Source of the DNA: Microcoleaceae cyanobacterium UBA11344
GTDB taxonomy: Bacteria > Cyanobacteriota > Cyanobacteriia > Cyanobacteriales > Microcoleaceae
Direction: 5' to 3'
DNA length: 29,576 nucleotides
NCBI GenBank assembly: GCA_003483675.1
Contig: DMYK01000626.1
Span: forward strand, 1-29,576
Of this stretch, positions 15,677 to 23,758 are shown piece after piece (position 1 is the first letter of the stretch; each line of letters starts with the position of its first letter). The notes below the pieces were generated by a model. It was not told the origin of the DNA. It did not search any database and worked only from the letters and a program-made list of their open reading frames with translations. The position numbers were made by a program, and so were the translations under genes.

Positions 15677-18600
15677 ATACCCTTGAGTTTTTATCTTATC
15701 TTCGCAGTCTTGATATCAAAGTTTCTGCCGATGGCGATCGCATGCGCTTGAGTGCTCCTAAAGGAGTGCTGACACCGACCCTACGAGAGCAACTCGCTGA
15801 GCGCAAAGCAGAAATCCTGGCATTTCTGAACAATGCTAATCGTTCTGCTAATTCCATACTGACTCCCCTACAACCTGTGGCGAGAAACGAAAACCTCCCC
15901 CTGTCCTCTGCTCAAAAACAACTGTGGTTTCTCGATCAATTACAGCCTGATAGTAGTGCCTACAACATCTCCTTAACTTATCGCTTAACAGGTCAGCTCA
16001 ATGTAGTAGCACTGGAGCAAGGTTTAATTGAAATTGTGCGACGCCATGAGGCACTGCGGACTACATTTGCCAGTGTGAACGGGGAACCGATTCAAGTCAT
16101 CACTCAGGAAATCAACTTCAGCTTACCCATAGTAGACTTGCGAAATCTACCGGCAACCGAGCGGGAGGCTGAGGCACAACGACTGGTTAGTGAGGAGGGA
16201 GAACGACCTTTTGACCTAGCGACTGGACCCTTGTGGCGTACCCAACTCTTGCACTTAGACCAACAAGAGTATCTGTTGTTAGTCACGATGCACCACAGTG
16301 TTTCCGATGGTTGGTCTATCAGTGTTTTCGAGCAGGAATTAGCAGCACTCTATGAAGCCTTCTGCACTGAAAAGCCTTCACCCCTACCAGAACTACCCAT
16401 CCAATATGCTGACTTTGCCCACTGGCAGCAGCAGTGGCTGCAAAGTGAAGATTTTAAGTCTCAGCTTGACTACTGGAAGCAACAGCTAGGCGGGAAACTT
16501 CCCATGATGGAATTACCCACTGACCGACCTAGACCGCCAGTCCAAAGCGAGCAAGGAGCAAATCGGACTCTCATATTACCGCAGAAGTTGAGCGAGGCAC
16601 TCAAGGATTTGAGTCGTCAGGAGGGAGCTACTCTAGCCATGACACTGATGGCGGGGTTTAAGACGTTGCTCTACCGCTACACAGGCCAAGAAGATATCAT
16701 TGTCGGTTCCCCCGTCGCGGCTCGTAACCGGGCTGAACTCGAAAGGTTGATTGGATTTTTGATCAGCACTGTGGTCATACGTAGTGACCTTTCAGGCAAT
16801 CCAAGTTTCCGGGAATTGCTATGTCGGGTTCGTCAGGTGGCTTTAGAAGCCTATGCTCACCAAGACGTGCCCTTCGAGAAGCTAGTGGAAGCACTCCAGC
16901 CAGAACGGGACTTGAGCCGCACGCCAATCTTTCAGGTGTGGTTCAATATGCTTAACTTTGGACACGAAAAACTCCAACTGTTTGAGCTAAAGGTAGAGTC
17001 TGTTCCGATTCATGACACCCGCTCTAAGTTCGACTTAACCCTATATGTTCAAGAACAAACACAGGGAATCGGGCTGAAGTTGGTTTACAATGCCCAACTG
17101 TTTAAAGCAGATACTATGCAAAGAATGTTAGGGCATTACCAAACCCTACTGCAAAGTATTATTGCCAACCCAGAACAGCAAATTTCTACATTACCGCTAT
17201 TAACAAAAGCAGATTTTGACCATCTTGCCAGTTTTAGGAACACTGTCTCTCCTACCAACCCCTTTATTGAATTTCGCAAGCAAGATATAGAGCAATCGAT
17301 TTCAGCTAGATTTGAAGAGCAAGTTAGAAAATATCCTAATAACATTGCTGTTTGTACTAAAAATTATCAGTGGACTTACAGCGAACTTGCCCACAAAAGC
17401 AATCAGATAGCTCAAGCAATTTCACAACAAAGTACATCTACAGAAGCAAGAATTGCTTTGTTATTTGAACACGATGCGCCGATGATTGCAGGGATTTTAG
17501 GAGTTCTCAAAGCTGGCAAAACATACATTCCTCTAGATCCCAATTATCCACCCGATCGCGTAATATATATACTAGAGAATTCTTGCGCCAGTATACTACT
17601 CACCAATCACAAAAATTTAGAACGTGCTAAAGAATTAACTCAAAGCAATATTCCCTTCATCAATATTGATGAGATTAGTTTTCATGAAAACTTAAATCAA
17701 GTACAACTGGACATCTCACCAGATACTATTGCCTACATTCTTTATACATCCGGTTCTACAGGAAAACCAAAAGGAGTAATTCAAAATCATCGCAATGTTT
17801 TACATTTCATCAAAAACTACACCAATAATCTTCACATCCACGATCAAGATAGGCTAACCCTCTTATCATCCTATAGCTTTGATGCAGCAGTAATGGATAT
17901 CTTTGGTGCTTTGTTAAACGGTGCTACCTTATACCCAATTAACATCAAAGAAGATGGCTTAACCTATCTATCCCAGTGGGTACTGACAGAAAATATTACC
18001 ATCTATCACTCAACACCAACTTTATACCGTTACTTTGTTAGCACATTAACTGAAGATACGGATTTTTCCAAAATTCGTTTAGTTGTCTTAGGCGGTGAGG
18101 AAGTGGTGAAGAAAGATATTGAGCTATATACACAATATTTCTCAGATGAATGTATCTTTATTAATGGTTTAGGCCCGACAGAATCAACTGTAACATTACA
18201 ATATTTCATCAATAAGCAAACAGAGATTGCTCGCAATACGGTTCCTGTTGGCTATCCCATTGATGAAACTGAAATTATATTTTTGAATGAAGCTGGTGAA
18301 AAAACTGATATCTATGGAGAAATCGCCATTAAAAGTGCTTATGTAGCAATAGGTTATTGGCAAAATCCCAACGTAACGCAAGCGGTTTTTCTCCCTGATC
18401 GTGAAGATAGTACAAAGCGAATTTACCGCACAGGAGATATGGGGCGATTAAAAGCCGATGGAATGATTGAATTTTTGGGCAGAAAAGATTTCCAGGTAAA
18501 AATTCGTGGCTTCCGCATTGAGTTAGGAGAGATAGAGTCAATCCTTCATCAACACCCCAGCGTTAAGGAAGCTGTAGTTATAGCTAGAGAAGATATTCCT

Positions 18601-19992
18601 GGGAATAAATATTTAGCTGCCTATATTGTTCCTAATTCTGGATGTGCCATAGTTATTGATGAAATGCGCGGTTTAATCAAAGACAAACTGCCGGATTACA
18701 TGATTCCCGCAGCTTTGATGAGTCTGGAGGCTCTACCCCTGACCCCAAGCGGTAAAATTGATCGCCTATCTCTCCCTGCACCAGATTATAGTAAGTCAGA
18801 GTCTGAAGATGCTTTGGTTGCTCCTCGTAATGAATTAGAAAAGCAACTGACACTGATTTGGGAACAAGTGCTGGGAGTGAAGCCAATCGGGGTTAAAGAT
18901 AACTTCTTTGATTTAGGAGGACATTCGTTACTTACCCTCCGCTTATTAGATGAGATCGAGAAAACTCTTAATACGAAACTTCCCCTAGCCGCTTTGTTTC
19001 AGCTAACAACAGTAGAAAAAATGGCTAGCTTTTTTCAGCAGGAAAATCGTTCAGCAGGAGGTTCTACACAAGAGCCAATTCTTGACTCGGCAACGGCGAC
19101 TGAACTGTTAAATGACTCTTCTCCAGAGTATTCTGGACTAACTACAGAGGAGTATAGAACATTGCTGGCTATTGTAGCAGGTCGAAAAGGCAAGCGACCC
19201 AGACACAATTCTTTAATGGTAGCCATTAGCGAACAGGGAGTTAAACCACCTTTATTTTTTTGCGCTAACGCAAGTGAAGAAGCTCTTCCACTAGCTAAAA
19301 ATCTTGGCAAAGAACAACCTTTTTATTTCTTGGAATCAGGTCTTGTTGTTACAGGAAATGTTGAAAGTAAAATTAAGGCACTTGCGGCTCATCATGTCAA
19401 GGACATTTTATTGATACAACCAGAACCACCTTATTTATTGTGCGGCTATTCATTTGGAGCGGTCTTGATTGATGAGATTGCCCAACAACTTTTGGCCAAG
19501 GGAAAACAGGTTAGTCTAGTGGTTCTCTTAGATAGGTATGGAGTTCATCCCATCTATAAGTTGTATCGGAAACTTGTTATTTTTATGACCGATCATTTGC
19601 ACCATCTAGCTCCATTGAGTTTTAGGGACAAGCTACGATACATTCAGGAAAATCTCAAGCGTCAGATCTCTAAGAGATTACCAAAATCTACCAACGGAGA
19701 AAAAAATCGGCCCCCATACATACACCAAGCCTACCCTGGTAAAGTCATTCTTTTTTGCTGTATTCCCAACAAACATGATAGTGTTCCTCCTGATAGACAA
19801 ATTCCGATTATTCCTGCTAAATTTACCTTGTTATTTTTTAGGCGGGCGGGATGGGATAAGCGCATTAAACCGGATCTAGAGATTATTACCGTTCCTGGCG
19901 ATCACATTAGTATGCAAGAAGAACCGCACGTAAAAGTGCTGGCAGAAAAATTACAAGTTTGCCTCGATCGGGCTGTAATAAAGACCGAGTAG
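15673..19992 (+). CDS. NRPS module 2: TubC-type docking, C, A, PCP, thioesterase
   Basis: A 1439-residue termination module. Residues 1-55 are a TubC-type N-terminal docking domain (LEFLSYLRSLDIKVSADGDR). The condensation domain (about 70-510) has intact HHSVSDG (207-213). The adenylation domain (about 540-1035) has YTSGSTGKPKG, the A4 motif SFDAAVMDIF with the normal Asp235 and Ala236, NGLGPTESTV, YRTGDM and PSGKIDRLSL. The carrier Ser is 1085. A type I thioesterase (about 1190-1430) has CGYSFG with Ser1260, LLDRYG as the likely Asp, and VPGDH as the likely His. Its ATG overlaps the previous stop (ATGA at 15673-15676). The A domain is strikingly AT-richer than the C domain. It would join the module 1 unit to its own amino acid and release a two-residue product. 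Confidence 0.92.
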   Translation: MNTLEFLSYLRSLDIKVSADGDRMRLSAPKGVLTPTLREQLAERKAEILAFLNNANRSANSILTPLQPVARNENLPLSSAQKQLWFLDQLQPDSSAYNISLTYRLTGQLNVVALEQGLIEIVRRHEALRTTFASVNGEPIQVITQEINFSLPIVDLRNLPATEREAEAQRLVSEEGERPFDLATGPLWRTQLLHLDQQEYLLLVTMHHSVSDGWSISVFEQELAALYEAFCTEKPSPLPELPIQYADFAHWQQQWLQSEDFKSQLDYWKQQLGGKLPMMELPTDRPRPPVQSEQGANRTLILPQKLSEALKDLSRQEGATLAMTLMAGFKTLLYRYTGQEDIIVGSPVAARNRAELERLIGFLISTVVIRSDLSGNPSFRELLCRVRQVALEAYAHQDVPFEKLVEALQPERDLSRTPIFQVWFNMLNFGHEKLQLFELKVESVPIHDTRSKFDLTLYVQEQTQGIGLKLVYNAQLFKADTMQRMLGHYQTLLQSIIANPEQQISTLPLLTKADFDHLASFRNTVSPTNPFIEFRKQDIEQSISARFEEQVRKYPNNIAVCTKNYQWTYSELAHKSNQIAQAISQQSTSTEARIALLFEHDAPMIAGILGVLKAGKTYIPLDPNYPPDRVIYILENSCASILLTNHKNLERAKELTQSNIPFINIDEISFHENLNQVQLDISPDTIAYILYTSGSTGKPKGVIQNHRNVLHFIKNYTNNLHIHDQDRLTLLSSYSFDAAVMDIFGALLNGATLYPINIKEDGLTYLSQWVLTENITIYHSTPTLYRYFVSTLTEDTDFSKIRLVVLGGEEVVKKDIELYTQYFSDECIFINGLGPTESTVTLQYFINKQTEIARNTVPVGYPIDETEIIFLNEAGEKTDIYGEIAIKSAYVAIGYWQNPNVTQAVFLPDREDSTKRIYRTGDMGRLKADGMIEFLGRKDFQVKIRGFRIELGEIESILHQHPSVKEAVVIAREDIPGNKYLAAYIVPNSGCAIVIDEMRGLIKDKLPDYMIPAALMSLEALPLTPSGKIDRLSLPAPDYSKSESEDALVAPRNELEKQLTLIWEQVLGVKPIGVKDNFFDLGGHSLLTLRLLDEIEKTLNTKLPLAALFQLTTVEKMASFFQQENRSAGGSTQEPILDSATATELLNDSSPEYSGLTTEEYRTLLAIVAGRKGKRPRHNSLMVAISEQGVKPPLFFCANASEEALPLAKNLGKEQPFYFLESGLVVTGNVESKIKALAAHHVKDILLIQPEPPYLLCGYSFGAVLIDEIAQQLLAKGKQVSLVVLLDRYGVHPIYKLYRKLVIFMTDHLHHLAPLSFRDKLRYIQENLKRQISKRLPKSTNGEKNRPPYIHQAYPGKVILFCCIPNKHDSVPPDRQIPIIPAKFTLLFFRRAGWDKRIKPDLEIITVPGDHISMQEEPHVKVLAEKLQVCLDRAVIKTE

Positions 19993-20045
19993 AAAAATCT
20001 TCATGATAGCGCTCTAGTATCCTATAAACCCCAGTTTAACGCTCT

Positions 20046-20392
20046 ATGAAACTTTGCATTGTTACGCACACAGTCATGAAAGGTGATGGTCAAGGTCGGG
20101 TCAACTATGAAGTTGCCTGGGAAGCTATTCGGCGCGGCCATCATGTTACCTTGTTAGCAAGTAGCGTAGACTTAGAATTGCAACAACACAGTCAGGTTAA
20201 TTGGATTTCTATTCCAGTTAAAGGCTATCCATTGCAACTTGTTCGCGAAATGGCTTTCTCTACTAAGACTGCTTGGTGGTTAAATAAACACCAAAAAGAA
20301 TTTGACTTGATCAAACTCAATGGTGCAATTACTTCAGCTAGGGGAGATGTTAATGCAGTGCATTTTGTCCATAGTTCCTGGTTACGATCGCC
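20046..20392 (+). repeat. Direct repeat, right copy (GT gene 5' part)
   Basis: Partner of 10644-10990, same orientation, no gaps. The last 122 bases (20271-20392) differ at only two positions from the left copy, while the first 225 differ at about 32. This step in identity suggests that recombination or gene conversion took place in the distal part. Upstream of the ATG the two copies share nothing. Confidence 0.9.
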
Positions 20393-21173
20393 TCTCAATC
20401 TCTCAACACAAAATCTGAGCTTACGAAGTATCTACCAGCGGTTTTACACTGCCTTAAATGCTGATTGGGAGCACAAAGCCTTCGATCGCGCGAAAGTCGT
20501 AGTAGCCGTCTCTGAGAAAGTCGCCCAAGAATTAATGGCGATCGGTGTTCCACGCGATCGCATTCGGGTGATCTTAAATGGCATTGATTTACAAGAGTTT
20601 GCTCCCGGTATTGTCGATCGGCAAAAATGGAGTTTACCAGAGGAAGTGCCCCTGGCGCTATTTGCTGGGGATATCCGCACACCTCGGAAAAACTTAGATA
20701 CAGTCTTGCATTCCTTAGTGCAAGTTCCCCAATTGCACCTCGCAGTTTTGGGTGGAACCGCAGGTAGTCCCTATCCTGAGTTAGCGCGATCGCTAAAATT
20801 AGAAAATCGGGTGCATTTTCTGGGATTTCGGCAAGATGTCCCCGACTTAATGAAAGCAGCAGATTTTTTGGTTTTTCCGTCCCGTTATGAGCCTTTTGGT
20901 TTAGTGGTACTGGAAGCGATGGCGACAGGAATACCTGTGATTACGGCTGCTACAACGGGGGCGGCAGAGTTGGTGACACCCGACTGTGGCTTCGTTTTGC
21001 CAGACTCAGACGATACACAGGCTTTAGCTGAAGCGTTGAATCAATTAGTTAAATGCGATCGGCAACAAAGACAGAAAATGGGTCAAGTAGCTAGAACTAT
21101 AGCAGAACAGCATAGTTGGGCTAATATGGGACGTAATTATGTGAATTTATTTGAGGAACTCCAGCCGTGCTAA
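20046..21173 (+). CDS. GT4-type glycosyltransferase (complete copy)
   Basis: A 375-residue GT-B glycosyltransferase, complete counterpart of the chimeric frame at 10644. The N-terminal domain has MKLCIVTHTVMKGDGQGRV and [14 protein letters not shown]. The donor domain has LFAGDIRTPRKNLDTVLHSL and the motif YEPFGLVVLEAMATGIPV (EX7E). It starts 53 bases after the NRPS thioesterase and overlaps the next gene by 7 bases, so it belongs functionally with the downstream polysaccharide genes rather than with the peptide cassette. It is probably expressed by readthrough from the NRPS transcript, since I see no strong promoter in the 53-base gap. Confidence 0.9.
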   Translation: MKLCIVTHTVMKGDGQGRVNYEVAWEAIRRGHHVTLLASSVDLELQQHSQVNWISIPVKGYPLQLVREMAFSTKTAWWLNKHQKEFDLIKLNGAITSARGDVNAVHFVHSSWLRSPLNLSTQNLSLRSIYQRFYTALNADWEHKAFDRAKVVVAVSEKVAQELMAIGVPRDRIRVILNGIDLQEFAPGIVDRQKWSLPEEVPLALFAGDIRTPRKNLDTVLHSLVQVPQLHLAVLGGTAGSPYPELARSLKLENRVHFLGFRQDVPDLMKAADFLVFPSRYEPFGLVVLEAMATGIPVITAATTGAAELVTPDCGFVLPDSDDTQALAEALNQLVKCDRQQRQKMGQVARTIAEQHSWANMGRNYVNLFEELQPC

Positions 21174-22102
21174 CAATCTCAGTTATCATACCTACTTACC
21201 ATCGCCCCAAAGAATTAGAACGCTGCTTAGAGGCACTAAAAAAGCAAAATCGCCAAGCAGATGAAGTCTTAGTGACGGTTCGTGATTCGGATACTGAAAC
21301 TTGGACATTCCTTGCATCGTTCGATCCTCAACCCTTGCCATTACACATTATAAAAGTGAGCGTTTCAGTACCGGGTGTTGTAGCCGCCATGAATATGGGG
21401 ATGGATGCCGCTTCTGGGGATATCATCGCCTTTACTGATGATGATGCCACACCTCATACCGATTGGCTGGAACGCATGGAAGCTCACTTTCTGTCAGATA
21501 GCAATATCGGTGGTGTAGGGGGGCGCGATTGGGTGTATCACGGCACTCAGTTAGAAAAGGGGGAACGCGAAGTAGTGGGACAAGTGCAGTGGTTTGGCAG
21601 AGTCATCGGCGAACATCACTTAGGGGTGGGAGAAGCCCGTGAGGTAGATGTGCTTAAGGGTGTAAATATGAGTTTTCGGCGAAGTGCGATCGCCCAAATG
21701 CACTTCGATACCCGGATGCGAGGTACTGGAGCCCAAGTACACTTTGAACTAGCATTTAGTCTAGCCTTAAAACGAGCAGGCTGGAAACTAATCTACGATC
21801 CCAAAGTGGCAGTCAATCACTATCCAGCACAACGTTTTGACGAAGATCAACGCAATAGATTCAATGACATTGCTTTACTCAATGCGGTACACAATGAAAC
21901 TTTGGTTTTGTTAGAAAACCTACCATCGACACGACGTACTGCATTTGTGATCTGGGCAACATTCGTGGGAACACGAGATGCCCCTGGTTTATTACAATGG
22001 TTACGATTCCTACCTAAAGAAGGAACCTTAGCAGGACAGAAATTAGTAGCATCTCTACGTGGACGTTGGCAAGCTTGGGAGACATGGCAACAGTCCAAAT
22101 AA
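21167..22102 (+). CDS. GT2 family glycosyltransferase
   Basis: A 311-residue GT-A fold glycosyltransferase. It opens ISVIIPTYHRPKELERCLEAL, the nucleotide-binding start of GT2 enzymes. The metal-binding DXD is DDDA (Asp91-Asp93) in IIAFTDDDATPHTDWLE. A later VLKGVNMSFRRSA and the basic C-terminal half fit enzymes of surface polysaccharide synthesis. There is no membrane segment, so it would act on the cytoplasmic face. The GTG start at 21167 lies inside the end of the preceding gene (7-base overlap), which implies translational coupling. The sugar transferred is not known. Confidence 0.88.
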   Translation: MLTISVIIPTYHRPKELERCLEALKKQNRQADEVLVTVRDSDTETWTFLASFDPQPLPLHIIKVSVSVPGVVAAMNMGMDAASGDIIAFTDDDATPHTDWLERMEAHFLSDSNIGGVGGRDWVYHGTQLEKGEREVVGQVQWFGRVIGEHHLGVGEAREVDVLKGVNMSFRRSAIAQMHFDTRMRGTGAQVHFELAFSLALKRAGWKLIYDPKVAVNHYPAQRFDEDQRNRFNDIALLNAVHNETLVLLENLPSTRRTAFVIWATFVGTRDAPGLLQWLRFLPKEGTLAGQKLVASLRGRWQAWETWQQSK

Positions 22103-22231
22103 AGATGTAAGGTGTTAGGTGCTAGGGAAGAAAATTCTTCAAACCTAAAACCTAGTTAAAGATTCCTAAAAGCTAAGACTTAAAACTTAATACCTAGTTA
22201 AAGATTGCCCAAACCTAAAAAGTAGTTAGTA
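22103..22231 (+). repeat. AT-rich intergenic spacer with short direct repeats
   Basis: The 129-base spacer contains cctagttaaagatt twice (22151-22164 and 22193-22206) and aaacctaaaa twice (22141-22150 and 22211-22220). It also contains the run ggtgttaggtgctaggg. Tandem short repeats built on TTAGGTG or CCTAA units are common between cyanobacterial genes. No coding potential or clear promoter was seen. Confidence 0.5.
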
Positions 22232-23641
22232 ATGAGTCAAATACAGGGAATTCCGAATAACTCTCGCAAACAAAGCTTCTCTCTGGCACTGCAACCGCAG
22301 GCAGCTTGGATGGCAATCCTCGGACTATTACTGATTACTACCCTATGCCTTGTAGCAGGTCTTGGCAAGGTTCTAAACATCATCTTTCCGGCGGGTTCTT
22401 TTGCCGTCGGCCTCTTCTTATATTTGCGCTATCCCATCCTCTATGTAGGTTTCACTTGGTGGGTGTTTTTCCTCACACCTTTTATTCGCCGTGTAGCCGA
22501 TAATCGCAGTGGCTTTACCGATCCCAGTCCCATGTTGTTAGCCCCTCCACTGGTGGCAATGATCGCTATTATCACTTTTTACCGTCACCTTCCCAAAGCA
22601 CATGAACAAGGTAGCTTACCTTTTGTGATCTCTGCTATGGGTGTGTTCTATGGTTTTCTGGTTGGTCTAATTAATGGCTTACCTGTGCCGGCGATCGTCT
22701 CTCTTATGGCTTGGGTAAGCCCCATTTTATTTGGTTTTCACTTATTTGTGAACTGGCGAGATTATCCCAGCTATCGCGACAACATTCAGCGCACTTTTCT
22801 CTGGTGTGTGTTAGTTACAGCATCTTATGGCATCTATCAATACTTAGTTGCACCTGAGTGGGATCGTTTCTGGCTGATAGAGACCAAACTATATACCAGC
22901 ATGGGAAAACCAGAACCGTTAGGACTTCGCGTCTGGAGTACCATGAATTCTCCCTTACATTTTGCAACGGTTATGATACCAGGCACTATATTGCTATTCA
23001 TTAGTCAAGGGGTTTTACGTTTTCCTGGTTTAGCACTTGGCATCTTGTCTCTCCTATTAACACTGGTACGGACGGTTTGGGGCGGCTGGATGGTATCTTT
23101 GGTTGCCCTGCTCGGTTTTCTAAAAGGAATTGTGCAGATGCGTTTAATTGCTGTGCTCCTGGTTCTAGCAATATTAGTCGTTCCCTTGTCCACAGTCGAG
23201 CCGTTTTCCCAAATCATTCAGTCTCGTGTAACCAGTTTGTCTAACGTTAAAGACGATCAGAGTGCAAAGGACAGAACAGAACTCTACGGTAGAACACTAA
23301 ATCTTGCGCTGAGTGAGGTTATTGGTAAGGGAAATGGAACTCTTCAGCCGATAGATAGTGGAATTATCGAACTACTTCTCACCTTGGGCTGGATGGGAGC
23401 CATTCCCTATATAGGTGGGCTACTCCTAATTTTTTATAGCCTGTTTCAACCCTCTAAGTCTAATTCCGATCCGTTTGCCAGTGCTGCTCGTGCTATTGTT
23501 ATTGGGTTCCTGCCGATGCTAGCTGGTTCCAATGTGATCGTTGGTATCTCTGGTATGGTTTTCTGGGGATTTCTGGGTCTAGGATTGGCAGCTAATAAAT
23601 ATCACCAGCATCAATATGTTGTCAGACTAAAAGGAGTTTAA
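22232..23641 (+). CDS. O-antigen ligase/polymerase-like membrane protein
   Basis: A 469-residue integral membrane protein with about ten hydrophobic helices. These include residues 27-60, 64-80, 100-115, 130-150, 155-170, several between 245 and 330, and three in the last 100. A large hydrophilic loop lies around residues 330-375. This matches the Wzy/WaaL (O-antigen ligase) superfamily, which polymerises or ligates undecaprenyl-linked glycans on the outer face of the inner membrane. The superfamily is poorly conserved in sequence, so the call rests on topology, WSTMNSPLHFATVM and VRTVWGGWMVSL-like blocks, and the setting among glycosyltransferases. It is convergent with the next gene across a palindromic hairpin. 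Confidence 0.8.
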   Translation: MSQIQGIPNNSRKQSFSLALQPQAAWMAILGLLLITTLCLVAGLGKVLNIIFPAGSFAVGLFLYLRYPILYVGFTWWVFFLTPFIRRVADNRSGFTDPSPMLLAPPLVAMIAIITFYRHLPKAHEQGSLPFVISAMGVFYGFLVGLINGLPVPAIVSLMAWVSPILFGFHLFVNWRDYPSYRDNIQRTFLWCVLVTASYGIYQYLVAPEWDRFWLIETKLYTSMGKPEPLGLRVWSTMNSPLHFATVMIPGTILLFISQGVLRFPGLALGILSLLLTLVRTVWGGWMVSLVALLGFLKGIVQMRLIAVLLVLAILVVPLSTVEPFSQIIQSRVTSLSNVKDDQSAKDRTELYGRTLNLALSEVIGKGNGTLQPIDSGIIELLLTLGWMGAIPYIGGLLLIFYSLFQPSKSNSDPFASAARAIVIGFLPMLAGSNVIVGISGMVFWGFLGLGLAANKYHQHQYVVRLKGV

Positions 23642-23697
23642 AAATAGGTAGTTATATTAGTTTGTTGTTATTAGATATCTCCACAAAAAACAGTCTT

Positions 23698-23718
23698 GAA
23701 CAGGCAAGATGCCTGTTC
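23698..23718. terminator. Bidirectional hairpin terminator / dispersed palindrome
   Basis: GAACAGGCA (23698-23706) pairs perfectly with TGCCTGTTC (23710-23718) across a 3-base loop, between two convergent genes. The same AACAGGCA/TGCCTGTT arms return at 28582-28600 in the other convergent gap of this window. It is therefore a dispersed element that probably serves as a terminator in both directions. Confidence 0.6.
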
Positions 23719-23758
23719 TACAATTATTAGAGAGGTCTATTTAAGGTATTAATTAAAG

